DNA from: Clostridium sp. CX1
Lineage (GTDB): Bacteria; Bacillota; Clostridia; Clostridiales; Clostridiaceae
NCBI RefSeq assembly: GCF_025398335.1
Contig: NZ_JAODOO010000002.1
Coordinates: 62,001-126,000, forward strand
Reading direction: 5' to 3'
DNA length: 64,000 bases
The position numbers and the translations under genes were made by a program. Below, in pieces: positions 33,503 to 42,496 of the stretch (position 1 is its first letter; every line of letters begins with the position of its first letter). Below the pieces are notes generated by a model. That model did no database searches. It had not been told where the DNA came from and was given only the letters and a program-made list of their open reading frames with translations.

Positions 33503-35161
33503 ATGGAAAACAAAACTACCTCATCAAATTTTATAAAAAATATCGTTATTGAAGACCTAAAATCAGGAAATTATAAAGAAATAATTACTAGGTTCCCACC
33601 AGAGCCAAATGGTTATTTACATATTGGTCACGCTAAGTCCATAATATTGAATTTTGAATTAGCGGATGAGTTTAAAGGCAAAACAAACCTACGTTTTGAC
33701 GATACAAATCCAACTAAAGAGGATATAGAATATGTGGAGTCAATAAAAGAAGATGTTAAATGGCTTGGCTTTGATTGGGAAGAACTTCACTTTGCTTCAA
33801 ATTATTTTGAGGAAATGTATAACAGAGCAGTACTTCTAATTAAGAAAGGAAAAGCTTATGTAGATGATTTATCTGCAGAGCAAATTAGAGAGCACAGAGG
33901 AACATTAACTGAGCCAGGAAAAGAAAGCCCATTTAGAAACAGATCTGCTGAAGAAAGTTTAGACTTATTTGAACGTATGAGAAAAGGTGAATTTAAAGAT
34001 GGAGAAAAAGTCCTAAGAGCTAAAATAGACATGGCATCACCTAATATAAGTATGAGAGACCCTATTATATACCGTATAGCTCATGCTACACATCATAACA
34101 CAGGAGATAAATGGTGCATTTATCCAATGTACGCTTTTGCACATCCATTAGAAGATGCAATTGAAGGTATTACTCACTCAATTTGTACATTAGAGTTTGA
34201 AGACCTTCGTCCACTATATGATTGGACAATTAAAGAATGTGAAATGGAAAATAAGCCTAAACAGATTGAGTTTGCAAGATTAAACTTAACTAATACAGTT
34301 ATGAGTAAAAGAAAGTTAAAGCAATTAGTAGAGGAAAATTTAGTTGATGGCTGGGATGATCCTCGTATGCCGACTATAGCTGGTTTAAGAAGAAGAGGCT
34401 ATACCCCAGAAGCTTTAAGAAACTTCTGTGGAGAAGTTGGAGTAGCAAAGTCTCAGAGTATAGTAGACTCTCAAATGCTTGACCATTTTGTTCGTGAAGA
34501 CTTAGAGAAAAAGACTCCAAAAGTAATGGGAGTTATAAACCCAATAAAGGTTGTAATTACAAACTACCCTGAGGATCAAGTTGAAATGCTTGATGTGCCA
34601 TACAATGTAGATATACCAGAGCTTGGTAGCCGCCAAATACCATTTTCTAGGGAAATATATATTGATTCAGAAGATTTTATGGAAAATCCACCTAAGAAAT
34701 ACTTTAGAATGTTCCCTGGCAATGAAGTAAGATTAAAAGAAGCTTATTTTGTTAAATGTAATGAAATTGTTAAGGATGAAAAGGGAAACATAGTGGAATT
34801 ACAATGTACTTATGACCCTGAAACAAAGAGTGGATCAGGTTTTACAGGAAGAAAGGTTAAGGGTACAATTCATTGGGTAAGTGCTAAACATGCCATTCCT
34901 GCTGAAATAAGATTATACGAACCTTTAATATTAGATGAAGAAGATGACAATGAAAAGTCTTTCCTTGAACAGGTTAATCCTGATTCACTACAAGTGTTAA
35001 ATGGCTTTGTAGAGCCAGCGTTGAAAAGTGCAAAACCACAGGATAAATTCCAATTTATAAGACAAGGATACTTCAATGTAGATCCTAAAAATACAACAGA
35101 GGATAAAATAGTATTTAACAGAATAGTACCTTTAAAGAGTTCTTTTAGAATTGAAAAATAG
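33503..35161 (+). CDS. glnS: Glutaminyl-tRNA synthetase
   Basis: A 552-residue class Ic synthetase. Catalytic boxes: [15 protein letters not shown] (HIGH) near residues 33-47 and [11 protein letters not shown] (KMSKS type, MSKRK) near 268. The C-terminal beta-barrel anticodon-binding part is complete. It charges tRNAGln directly with glutamine. Many Firmicutes lack GlnRS and use the GatCAB route instead, so its presence is worth noting and points to a lineage that acquired it. The ATG at 33503 with AAGGGAGA was preferred to one nine codons earlier. No T-box is visible in the short leader. A terminator follows. Confidence 0.93.
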   Translation: MENKTTSSNFIKNIVIEDLKSGNYKEIITRFPPEPNGYLHIGHAKSIILNFELADEFKGKTNLRFDDTNPTKEDIEYVESIKEDVKWLGFDWEELHFASNYFEEMYNRAVLLIKKGKAYVDDLSAEQIREHRGTLTEPGKESPFRNRSAEESLDLFERMRKGEFKDGEKVLRAKIDMASPNISMRDPIIYRIAHATHHNTGDKWCIYPMYAFAHPLEDAIEGITHSICTLEFEDLRPLYDWTIKECEMENKPKQIEFARLNLTNTVMSKRKLKQLVEENLVDGWDDPRMPTIAGLRRRGYTPEALRNFCGEVGVAKSQSIVDSQMLDHFVREDLEKKTPKVMGVINPIKVVITNYPEDQVEMLDVPYNVDIPELGSRQIPFSREIYIDSEDFMENPPKKYFRMFPGNEVRLKEAYFVKCNEIVKDEKGNIVELQCTYDPETKSGSGFTGRKVKGTIHWVSAKHAIPAEIRLYEPLILDEEDDNEKSFLEQVNPDSLQVLNGFVEPALKSAKPQDKFQFIRQGYFNVDPKNTTEDKIVFNRIVPLKSSFRIEK

Positions 35162-35172
35162 TTTTAATGGCG

Positions 35173-35209
35173 AAAAGCATGGGTTTAAATATCCATGCTT
35201 TTTCTTTTA
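35173..35209 (+). terminator. Intrinsic terminator of glnS
   Basis: A 10-bp stem AAAAGCATGG / CCATGCTTTT with a T-rich tail (TTTTTCTTTT). Confidence 0.85.
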
Positions 35210-35412
35210 TATAAAACATTAGTATTAAAGAAAATTATAAGAGAACTTCTGTAGTTAATTTAAAAAATAATACAATAACTTACTTATATTGAAATTAATT
35301 ATTAGGCTATTTATATTGAATTATCCACTATTAAATTAATACTTATGCTGGAGTTGAGAATACTATTAGTACTAAAACTTTATAAAAATTATGTAAGAGG
35401 ATGGAGTCGTAT

Positions 35413-35901
35413 ATGATGCATATTAAAGGTGGTATTGAAAAAGCCTTATGGAGTGTTGCTATTCCAGGATTTGGACAATTGCTTAATAAAAAATATCTTA
35501 AAGGAACAATACTCATTTTTTTGGAATTTCTAATAAATGTAAAGGCTAATATTAACACAATAATTGTATTAAGTTTTTACGGCAAGACAGAATTAGCAGT
35601 AAAAGAAGCAAATTATCAATGGCTTATGTTCTACCCCTGCGTATATATGTTTGCTATTTGGGATGCTTATAGGGATGGTGGAGGGTATGATGAGCCTTTG
35701 CTATACTTGCCTTTTGCAGTTGCAGCATATGTAGAGACAATAGGTGTGATATATTCTAAGACTCTAAAAGCTTTTGGAGTTTTGTTAGGACCTATATTTT
35801 TACCTATGATTTTTATTTTCTTAGGGTTAATCATTGGTTTTTTTATAAGATTCCTGCTGCTTAGAAAAAACACTATGTTAAATATAAACAGTAAGACATA
35901 A
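35413..35901 (+). CDS. Small multi-pass membrane protein, unknown function
   Basis: A 162-residue protein with four hydrophobic segments. The first part, SVAIPGFGQLLNKKYLKGTI, resembles the PGxGQxYNxxxxKG motif of TM2-like and related small membrane families. A loop YRDGGGYDEPLLYLPF separates the middle helices, and the last two helices are strongly hydrophobic (PMIFIFLGLIIGFFIRFLLL). The frame opens four codons earlier, but GGAG at six bases spacing favours the ATG at 35413. I cannot give a function. It stands between glnS and the hemerythrin gene with its own flanking non-coding DNA. Confidence 0.65.
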   Translation: MMHIKGGIEKALWSVAIPGFGQLLNKKYLKGTILIFLEFLINVKANINTIIVLSFYGKTELAVKEANYQWLMFYPCVYMFAIWDAYRDGGGYDEPLLYLPFAVAAYVETIGVIYSKTLKAFGVLLGPIFLPMIFIFLGLIIGFFIRFLLLRKNTMLNINSKT

Positions 35902-36038
35902 CAGTCCAATCAAGCATTTTTGATTTGGCAAAATATAATATACTACTGGATTCCGCACAAATTTCTGGTATAATTGTAAATTAGGTAGTTAGCTATTTTA
36001 GCTAATAAGAAAAATATTATTCTGTTTGGAGGCAAGTT

Positions 36039-36440
36039 ATGTTTAAATGGAAGAATGAGTATGAAACAGGTGTGGAAAAAATTGATGAACAGCATAGGAA
36101 ACTATTTGAAATTGCTAATAATGCCTATGAGCTTTTAAATAATGACCTTTATATTGATAAGTATGACAGAATTATTCAAATTATAGAGGAGCTGAAGGAA
36201 TATACGGTTTTTCATTTTACCACAGAGGAAGAGTATATGGTTAGTATCGGTTATAAAAAAATCTTATCTCACAAAGTAGAGCATGATGATTTTATTAAAA
36301 AATTTGACGATATTGATTTCAATCGTATAGATTACGGTCAAAATGAATACATAATGGAAATGTTGGAGTTTATTTATAAGTGGATTGACGAACATATACT
36401 TATAAAGGATAAAGAGCATAGTCCAGGAAAAACTGCTTAA
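36039..36440 (+). CDS. Bacteriohemerythrin
   Basis: A 133-residue single-domain hemerythrin with the di-iron ligands visible: His in IDEQHRKLFE, HFTTEEEYM (HxxxE), HKVEHDDF and the terminal DEHILIKD. Four helices bind two irons and reversibly O2, so in an anaerobe it scavenges or senses oxygen. TTGGAGGCAAG precedes the ATG. Single gene, with a strong symmetrical hairpin behind it. Confidence 0.92.
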   Translation: MFKWKNEYETGVEKIDEQHRKLFEIANNAYELLNNDLYIDKYDRIIQIIEELKEYTVFHFTTEEEYMVSIGYKKILSHKVEHDDFIKKFDDIDFNRIDYGQNEYIMEMLEFIYKWIDEHILIKDKEHSPGKTA

Positions 36441-36463
36441 AGTAATTTAATAGTATTTAGTGT

Positions 36464-36506
36464 ACAAATAAGCCTGTTTTTAAAGTTTTATAACAGGCTT
36501 ATTTGT
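36464..36506. terminator. Long perfect hairpin between convergent genes
   Basis: A 15-bp perfect stem (ACAAATAAGCCTGTT / AACAGGCTTATTTGT) between the hemerythrin gene and the convergent kinase-like gene; probable bidirectional terminator although T runs are short. Confidence 0.7.
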
Positions 36507-36521
36507 AAGGTTTTAATAATC

Positions 36522-37022
36522 TTACTTTTTAGTAAAATATTTACGATAGATTTTATTAGTACAACCATAATCAATTAGAACTACTTGATTATCTATTAGT
36601 CCCCAAGAGCTTAAATTTTTTACATCCCCATATAGAAGGTCAAAGGACTGTACTAATTGCTGAATATTTTTATAAAAAATATTATCTTCTCTTATTCCAA
36701 GTACATTGAAGACATTTTGCTTTCTCTCCTCTCTTTTTTTTGCAAGAGGAACTGCCCTTCGCATAATTAATATATCATCTTTGTACCATACTACTGGACA
36801 TAAATATTTTTTTAAGTGATCCTGCACATGATTATAAATATAATGTTCAGTTTTACACTGTTTATCACCGCCAGCAAACTTTGACATCTTAATAACGTAA
36901 TCATCATCCAATGCATATATAATTCTTCCAGCGCCTTCTCCTAAGTATTGAAAATTTTTATCAATCTCATCACTGTTCATTAAGAAAATTTCTTCAAAAA
37001 GCAACATTTCCAATGAACTCAC
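36522..37022 (-). CDS. Compact protein-kinase-like protein
   Basis: A 166-residue protein with the main landmarks of a protein-kinase fold compressed into half the usual length: a glycine loop LGEGAGRIIYAL (about 27-38), a VIK lysine (DDDYVIKMSK), a Glu in KTEHYIYNHV, a hinge-like DILIMRRAVP, a catalytic-loop-like LLYGDVKNLSSWGL (D and N), and a DFG-like VLIDYGCTN. There is no room for a C-lobe with an activation segment and substrate groove. It could be a small-molecule kinase, a minimal or pseudo-kinase, or a toxin-type kinase. Start GTG at 37022 with GGAGGT. Not linked to the kinase cluster 20 kb away. Confidence 0.65.
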   Translation of the reverse strand: MSSLEMLLFEEIFLMNSDEIDKNFQYLGEGAGRIIYALDDDYVIKMSKFAGGDKQCKTEHYIYNHVQDHLKKYLCPVVWYKDDILIMRRAVPLAKKREERKQNVFNVLGIREDNIFYKNIQQLVQSFDLLYGDVKNLSSWGLIDNQVVLIDYGCTNKIYRKYFTKK

Positions 37023-37287
37023 TGTTTTACTACCTCCTTTCTCTATAATAAACTATTTAGAACCTAGGAATAGATTATAAACAATCATATACTTATGAAC
37101 TTTATAAGTATATAATATTCAGATTGCAGTATTTGGTGATAATTTTCACAGAATTGGTTCAATATACAACCTCTCTCAAAACTTTTCAGTTGAGTTTTTA
37201 TAGTCATTACCGAATAAATATAGTGTGATTATTATTAAAAACACTTCATTGTAATTAGACTGAAAAAAGAAAATTGGAGGGTAAAAG

Positions 37288-37554
37288 ATGATTAGATATA
37301 CTTGTCCTTGCTGTGGATATAAAACTTTAAGCGAAGAACCGCCAGGTACCTATGACATATGTACTATTTGTTTCTGGGAGGATGATAAACTTCAATTTGA
37401 AAATCCCGACTATGATAAAGGTGCAAATGGAGTTTCATTAAGACAGGCGCAGAAAAACTTTATAGAATTTGGTGCAAGTGATAAAAAGGTATTAAAGTAT
37501 GTAAGAAAACCTAATAAAAATTCTGTAAAGGATGAAAACTGGAAACCATTATAA
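37288..37554 (+). CDS. CPCC-family cysteine-rich protein
   Basis: An 88-residue protein of the Cys_rich_CPCC family (PF14206). The N-terminal CPCCGYKTL and, about 15 residues on, CTICFWEDD form a zinc ribbon; the FWEDD and the ANGVSLRQAQKNF text that follow are the usual family signature. Role unknown; such proteins are often in mobile or toxin-immunity gene neighbourhoods, but nothing here shows that. TTGGAGGGT precedes the ATG. Confidence 0.85.
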   Translation: MIRYTCPCCGYKTLSEEPPGTYDICTICFWEDDKLQFENPDYDKGANGVSLRQAQKNFIEFGASDKKVLKYVRKPNKNSVKDENWKPL

Positions 37555-37566
37555 AAAGCATTTAAT

Positions 37567-37616
37567 ATGTTAACTTATAAGCCATGTATTTAGTTACATG
37601 GCTTATAAGTTAACAT
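37567..37616. repeat. 22-bp perfect inverted repeat
   Basis: A stem of 22 perfect pairs with a 6-nt loop TTTAGT lies between two convergent genes. The arms begin ATGTTAACTTATAAG. There is no T run on either side. Very long for a terminator; may be a bidirectional terminator or a cruciform-forming site. Confidence 0.7.
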
Positions 37617-37629
37617 TGTAAAATCAGGT

Positions 37630-38193
37630 TTATCGGTAAAGATAAAGGCGAAGACGTTTTTTATTATGTAGTTCTCTTTTAGCTTTAATTATGGAATTAG
37701 ATATAACCTTTGCAAAGGTATATACTTCCTTTAGCTTAATAACAGGTTTTTCTAGAAGTGTATACTCCAGTTTGTCTGCTACTATACAATTAATGCTTGT
37801 GTTTCCGATTTTTAAAGGTAAATTAGTTTTAGAAGACTTACCATATGTAATAGGATGATCTCTTAAATATAAGTGTCCTACGTCTTGCTTAAAGGATAGC
37901 ACCGAGTCAATTGTTAGAATATGCAGCTTATCTTTTTTGAAATTTTCTAAGTTGCTTTCAATATTTAAAGTATGAATAGGAGAGTTTAAGGTTCCACATA
38001 GGCTAATATTAAGAGATTTTTTATTTTTATTAATTAGAGTTCCTGTAAGAGGTCCTAATAAATCTGCAACAGAGAAGCCTGTGCCTAAGCATAGAATTAA
38101 TGTATTCTCCTGTATCAATTCATCTTTTATAAGCATCTTAGCAATATTATCCTCTGCATTTTTATCCGCTACATTTATCTTGTATGCAATCAT
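37630..38193 (-). CDS. yyaC: YyaC-like sporulation protein (DUF1256)
   Basis: A 187-residue protein of the YyaC/DUF1256 family, related in fold to the germination protease GPR. Landmarks: LILCLGTGFSVADLLGPLTG (residues about 31-50) and LCGTLNSPIHTLNIES. YyaC is made in sporulation in Bacillus. The usual text of the first box is CIGTDRSTGDSLGPLVG; here TDR is replaced by TGF, so this is a diverged member. The start ATG follows AAGGTGA. It supports a spore-forming organism. Confidence 0.8.
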   Translation of the reverse strand: MIAYKINVADKNAEDNIAKMLIKDELIQENTLILCLGTGFSVADLLGPLTGTLINKNKKSLNISLCGTLNSPIHTLNIESNLENFKKDKLHILTIDSVLSFKQDVGHLYLRDHPITYGKSSKTNLPLKIGNTSINCIVADKLEYTLLEKPVIKLKEVYTFAKVISNSIIKAKRELHNKKRLRLYLYR

Positions 38194-38354
38194 AGTATAT
38201 TCACCTTCTACTTATAATTTAGTTACAAAGATTGTTATTTTTATTATGTATTACTATCTCTAAATTTATAATAGGAAATTTCTATCTGTTGATTATTAAT
38301 AAATTATAACGTCAAGATTTCCAGGGCAAAAAATTATTATAGACAACAAAAATG

Positions 38355-38383
38355 TTGACAAGCTAATTTGAAGAGTGTATTAT
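38355..38383 (+). promoter_or_regulatory. Consensus promoter of tRNA-Gly
   Basis: TTGACA and TATTAT are separated by exactly 17 bp and lie about 34 bp upstream of the mature tRNA 5' end, a near-perfect sigma-A promoter. Confidence 0.8.
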
Positions 38384-38416
38384 AAATATATAATTAATAG
38401 CAATTAATATAAGCAT

Positions 38417-38490
38417 GCGGGTGTAACTCAATGGTAGAGTGCTAGCCTTCCAAGCTAGTTACGAGGGTTCGATTCCCTTCACCCGCTCCA
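38417..38490 (+). tRNA. tRNA-Gly (anticodon TCC)
   Basis: A 74-nt cloverleaf: acceptor GCGGGTG / CACCCGC, D arm with AATGGTAGAG, anticodon stem CTAGC / GCTAG with loop CTTCCAA giving anticodon TCC, T arm with GGTTCGATTCC, discriminator T and an encoded CCA end. It reads GGA/GGG codons. Solitary tRNA with own promoter and terminator. Confidence 0.96.
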
Positions 38491-38496
38491 AAAAAA

Positions 38497-38526
38497 ACTG
38501 ATGACTTTTAGTCATCAGTTTTTTTA
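38497..38526. terminator. Terminator of tRNA-Gly
   Basis: A 9-bp stem ACTGATGAC / GTCATCAGT, loop TTTTA, T7 run after it and A7 before it, so it works for both strands and also serves the convergent DUF441 gene. Confidence 0.9.
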
Positions 38527-38532
38527 TTTAAA

Positions 38533-38994
38533 TTATGAATTTTTAAATATCAAATTTATAATCTTTACAACCTCATAAGCAATACCTGAGGCTATCAACG
38601 GTCCTACTGGTGCACCACCTAAAAGAGCTATTCCTACAATAGACCCTATTATAACACCAGACATAACGTCAATGCTGCCTTTCAAAAATCCAATACCTTT
38701 AGCAGCTAATACTGCTACAAATATTCCAGATAAAAGAGATACCATACCGTTAATGTTTAAAAGATTTTTTATGTTGGTAACAATAGAGTCTCCTGACTTT
38801 ACTATTGGAACAAGCATCCACATCATTAAAAATATCATACCTACATCTAAAAAATATTTTTCTATAAACAGCAAAGGCTTTTCATTATTACTAAAGGTTA
38901 AAATTAAAATAATGATAGCTGCTATAGACATATTTTTATTCTTAGCAAAAAAGGAGAAGACAGCTAAAAGAATTAAAATTATTTTGCACAACAT
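38533..38994 (-). CDS. DUF441 membrane protein
   Basis: A 153-residue, very hydrophobic protein with four or five membrane segments, matching the DUF441 (YeaL-like) family: LDVGMIFLMMWMLVPI and a Gly-rich segment GSIVGIALLGGAPVGPLIASG near the C-terminus are characteristic. Function is not known for the family. The ATG at 38994 has only a weak site (AGGTGAGT), common for this gene. It shares its terminator with the tRNA. Confidence 0.82.
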   Translation of the reverse strand: MLCKIILILLAVFSFFAKNKNMSIAAIIILILTFSNNEKPLLFIEKYFLDVGMIFLMMWMLVPIVKSGDSIVTNIKNLLNINGMVSLLSGIFVAVLAAKGIGFLKGSIDVMSGVIIGSIVGIALLGGAPVGPLIASGIAYEVVKIINLIFKNS

Positions 38995-39241
38995 AAACTC
39001 ACCTAAAAATTATTACTTACACTTACTATGTTATTTTATTATATTATTTTGTTTACAAATGTTTATAATTTTATAATGAATAAAGAGTATAAAGCTAAGT
39101 AAACGCATTATGGAAAACTATAAGAGGTATTTACAACTCTAATCCCACAAGAGTGGCTAGTGGAGGCATTGAAATTCATATTTTATCTAGCTATAATAAT
39201 TATTGTGTCAAAAATTCAATATATAACTGAGGTGGAAAATC

Positions 39242-40816
39242 ATGCATATGGAAAATAGACATAATACCTATAATACACTGCACCTCTGGCATAATTTTAG
39301 GCTTAAACTAGTAGGAGAGGGAATTATAGTTGGCGCATTATCAGGATTATTGGTAGTTGCTTATAGATTATCATTGCAAAAGATAGAAATGATAACCAAA
39401 AGTATATATTTAATGCAGCTGGAAAAAACATGGCTTATACCAATATGGTTTGTTTGTTTGATAATTGGAGCCTGCATTGTGGGGGCTATGGTGAAAAAAG
39501 ACCCTATGATTAGTGGCAGTGGAATTCCTCAAGTAGAAGGAATACTATTAGGACTACTTACTGCAAATTGGTGGAAGGTAATTATAAGAAAGTTCATAGG
39601 AGGAGTTATTTCTATTGGAGCTGGTCTATCCTTAGGAAGAGAGGGTCCCTCTATACAGTTAGGAGCTTCTGTTGGACAAGGATTTAGTAAAATTTTTAAA
39701 AGGATAAAAATTGAAGAAAAGTATTTGATGACAAGTGGTGCAAGTGCAGGATTGGCCGCAGCTTTCAATGCTCCCCTGGCAGGAGTAATTTTTGCATTAG
39801 AAGAGATTCATAAAAACTTTTCTCCATTAGTATTAATTTCTGCAGCCTCTGCTTCAATAACAGCAGATTTTATTTCTAAAGAGTTTTTTGGACTAAAACC
39901 AGTCTTTCAATTTAATAATTTATCAGCACTTCCTTTAAATTATTACGGATATATAATTATATTAGGAATAATTCTTGGCTTTTTAGGGGCATTTTATAAT
40001 AGTATTTTATTAAAAACTCAAAAGCTATATTCCAAGCAAAAGTGGTTACCTATTCAGTTTAGACCAATTATTCCCTTTATGCTAGCAGGAGTTTTAGGTT
40101 TAACTTTACCAGAGATATTAGGAGGAGGGCATGAATTAGTTATATCTTTAATTGAGAAGAGCTTTATGTTAAAATTTCTAATTGTCTTATTGGTAATAAA
40201 GTTTGCTTTTTCTATGATTAGCTTTGGGTCTGGTGCTCCAGGAGGAATATTTTTTCCTTTGTTAGTACTTGGAGCATTAATAGGTATTGTATATGTAAAA
40301 ATTCTTATTTATGCCTTCGGTTTTGATTCTAATTATATAAATAATTTTATCATATTAGGAATGGCAGGTTATTTTACTGCTATTGTTAGAGCCCCAATTA
40401 CAGGGAGTATCTTAATTACTGAAATGACAGGGTCCTTCACTCATTTACTTTCTTTAAGCACTGTTGCTATTATCGCTTATATTGTTGCCGATTTATTAAA
40501 ATCTAAGCCAGTTTATGAGTCATTATTGGAGAGAATTTTAAATAATAACAATCATCATAATATAGTAAAAGACTCTAAGGCTAAAAATATAATTGAGATC
40601 CCAGTGCATCATGGTTGTTCCTTAGAAGGGAAAGAAATTAAGCAGTTTAATTGGCCTCAAAAATGCTTATTAGTAGCTATTAAAAGGGGAGAAAAAGAGA
40701 TTATTCCAAAGGGAGATACGATTATTTATGCTGGGGACTATTTAGTTGTTTTGATAAATGAAGAGGATAGAGCAGAAATAACGAAAACTTTAGTTTATGC
40801 TGCGGAAACTCCTTAA
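39242..40816 (+). CDS. ClC-family chloride/proton transporter with TrkA-C domain
   Basis: A 524-residue ClC protein. The selectivity motifs are present: GSGIPQVEG (helix D), GREGPSIQLG with the gating Glu (helix F), and GSGAPGGIFFPLLVLG (helix N). A Glu in FALEEIHKNFSP corresponds to the internal proton Glu of E. coli ClC, so it should be an H+/Cl- (or F-) exchanger rather than a channel. The C-terminal 75 residues form a TrkA-C (RCK-C) regulatory domain that may bind a nucleotide or ion. GAGGTGG precedes the ATG. Confidence 0.9.
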   Translation: MHMENRHNTYNTLHLWHNFRLKLVGEGIIVGALSGLLVVAYRLSLQKIEMITKSIYLMQLEKTWLIPIWFVCLIIGACIVGAMVKKDPMISGSGIPQVEGILLGLLTANWWKVIIRKFIGGVISIGAGLSLGREGPSIQLGASVGQGFSKIFKRIKIEEKYLMTSGASAGLAAAFNAPLAGVIFALEEIHKNFSPLVLISAASASITADFISKEFFGLKPVFQFNNLSALPLNYYGYIIILGIILGFLGAFYNSILLKTQKLYSKQKWLPIQFRPIIPFMLAGVLGLTLPEILGGGHELVISLIEKSFMLKFLIVLLVIKFAFSMISFGSGAPGGIFFPLLVLGALIGIVYVKILIYAFGFDSNYINNFIILGMAGYFTAIVRAPITGSILITEMTGSFTHLLSLSTVAIIAYIVADLLKSKPVYESLLERILNNNNHHNIVKDSKAKNIIEIPVHHGCSLEGKEIKQFNWPQKCLLVAIKRGEKEIIPKGDTIIYAGDYLVVLINEEDRAEITKTLVYAAETP

Positions 40817-40870
40817 AAAAGATTTTAAAAATTTAATATCTGCATTCTTAGACTGGCCTTTGAGGTAACC

Positions 40871-40914
40871 AAAACTAACCCCTATTGAGTAAACAATAGG
40901 GGTTAGTTTTAGTT
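40871..40914 (+). terminator. Terminator of the ClC gene
   Basis: A 17-bp perfect stem (AAAACTAACCCCTATTG / CAATAGGGGTTAGTTTT) with loop AGTAAA and T-rich 3' arm. Confidence 0.85.
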
Positions 40915-41038
40915 AAAAAGAGAGGTTTAGGACTACTTAGTGAATTATTGCTTATAAATTGGCAATAATTATTAAACAGCAGCATAGTAATTTAGTATAT
41001 AAATATAACAAATAATCTTATTTAGAGTAGGTGAAAAT

Positions 41039-42316
41039 ATGTCACACCACAATATTAAGTCTAGTTATAAAAAATTAGAGGAAAGGCTAAACCGATTTCC
41101 ACAAGGAGCTCCTCCCTCTAAAACGCTATATAAAATTCTAAGTATTTTGTTTAGCGACAAAGAAGCTGAACTTGTTGCCCAGCTTCCAATAAAGCCCTTT
41201 ACAGCAAAAACAGCAAGTAAAATATGGAATATGGAAGAAGCAAAAGCCCGTATAGTATTAAATCAACTAGCAAGCAGAGCTATATTACTAGATACAGACC
41301 ATAACGGAGTGCAGGAATATATGTTGCCTCCACCTATGGCAGGTTTTTTTGAATTTTCCTTAATGAGAACTAGGGGAGATATTGATCAAAAACTTCTTAG
41401 TAAGTTATTTTATCAATATTTAAATGTTGAAGAAGACTTTGTTAAAGAGCTGTTTCTAAGTACAGAAACAAGACTTGGCAGGATATTTGTGCAGGAAAGT
41501 GTACTTTCAAATGAAAATGCAGTACATGTACTTGATTATGAGAGAGCTAGTGAGGTAATTAAAACCTCTTCTAATATAGGAATTAGCATGTGTTACTGTC
41601 GACATAAAATGCATCACTTAGATAGAGGATGCAGTGCTCCACTAGATATATGCATGACCTTCAACAATGTTGCAGCCTCGCTAATAAAACACCAGTATGC
41701 TAGAAAAGTAGATGTTTCAGAAGGTTTAGAACTATTACATCAAGCCTATGAGAACAATTTAGTTCAATGTGGAGAAAATGTAAGGCAAAATGTAACTTTC
41801 ATATGTAATTGCTGCGGTTGCTGCTGTGAAGCTATGGTTGCAGCTCGTAGGTTTGGTATGCTGCAGCCGGTACATACTACTAACTTTATTCCTCAAGTTG
41901 ATGTGAACACCTGTGTAGGTTGTGGTAAATGTGCAAAGGTATGCCCCATAGAAGCTATTGAGATGGTTAACTTAGAGAAGGGCAATAACATAGGGAAAAA
42001 GGCTAAAATAAAGGAAGATATATGTTTAGGCTGTGGTGTTTGCGTAAGGTCCTGTGCTAAAAAAAGTATTCAGTTAAAAAGCAGAGATAAAAGAGTAATA
42101 ACACCAGTAAATTCAGTCCACAGGTCAGTTTTAATGGCCATAGAAAAAGGCCAATTGCAGAATCTTATATTTGATAATCAAGCCTTTGGCAGCCATAGAG
42201 CCATGGCAGCAATATTGTCTGTTATACTGAAACTTCCTCCAATAAAACAGGCAATGGCAAGCAAACAAATGAAGTCAGTATATCTAGAAAAATTAATTAG
42301 CAAATTAGATATATGA
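41039..42316 (+). CDS. 4Fe-4S ferredoxin-type protein with extra Cys motifs
   Basis: A 425-residue protein. Residues 1-90 contain a winged-helix-like segment (TAKTASKIWNMEEAKARIVL), as is seen in this clostridial family. Then come Cys groups CYCRHKM plus DRGCSAPLDICM (about 185-205) and CNCCGCCCEAM (about 258-268). Two classical 4Fe-4S boxes follow: CVGCGKCAKVCP and CLGCGVCVRSCA. The C-terminal 80 residues are basic. No partner oxidoreductase is adjacent, so electron donor and acceptor are unknown. GTAGGTGAA precedes the ATG. Its stop codon lies at the edge of the dispersed repeat copy B, so the last residues may have been altered by that insertion. Confidence 0.8.
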   Translation: MSHHNIKSSYKKLEERLNRFPQGAPPSKTLYKILSILFSDKEAELVAQLPIKPFTAKTASKIWNMEEAKARIVLNQLASRAILLDTDHNGVQEYMLPPPMAGFFEFSLMRTRGDIDQKLLSKLFYQYLNVEEDFVKELFLSTETRLGRIFVQESVLSNENAVHVLDYERASEVIKTSSNIGISMCYCRHKMHHLDRGCSAPLDICMTFNNVAASLIKHQYARKVDVSEGLELLHQAYENNLVQCGENVRQNVTFICNCCGCCCEAMVAARRFGMLQPVHTTNFIPQVDVNTCVGCGKCAKVCPIEAIEMVNLEKGNNIGKKAKIKEDICLGCGVCVRSCAKKSIQLKSRDKRVITPVNSVHRSVLMAIEKGQLQNLIFDNQAFGSHRAMAAILSVILKLPPIKQAMASKQMKSVYLEKLISKLDI

Positions 42317-42496
42317 AGTTAAGACTTGAATCAGGTGGGGTTTCAACCCCATCTGATTCTTAGTCGTACGAATCCAGGGACATAGCCGCTCGCAACGTAC
42401 TCTTGGAGAAAAGTAGCGAACCAAAATCTTTGATTTTGTGTGAGTCACTTTCACACCCTGCGAGGGAGTATTAGAGCGGGTAGTCATCGGATAAAA
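42314..42496 (-). repeat. Dispersed palindromic repeat, copy B
   Basis: About 180 bp, inverted relative to copy A at 33252-33384. From its right end: TTTTATCCGATGACTACCCG, CTCTAATACTCCCTC, a centre of about 75 bp missing from copy A, GCGGCTATGTCCCTGGATTC, the GAATCAG-TGGGG hairpin and TGAAGTTAAGACT. The centre can fold as hairpins (CAAAATC / GATTTTG; GTGTGA / TCACAC) inside a long-range pair CCGCTC / GAGCGG, giving a compact RNA-like shape. No transposase. Resembles a transposon end or a transposon-linked noncoding RNA left alone. Confidence 0.7.

Noticed and set aside
42305-42487. Sixty-codon minus-strand frame within repeat copy B
   Set aside because: It lies entirely in the structured repeat, is absent from copy A, and has no ribosome site or known similarity.
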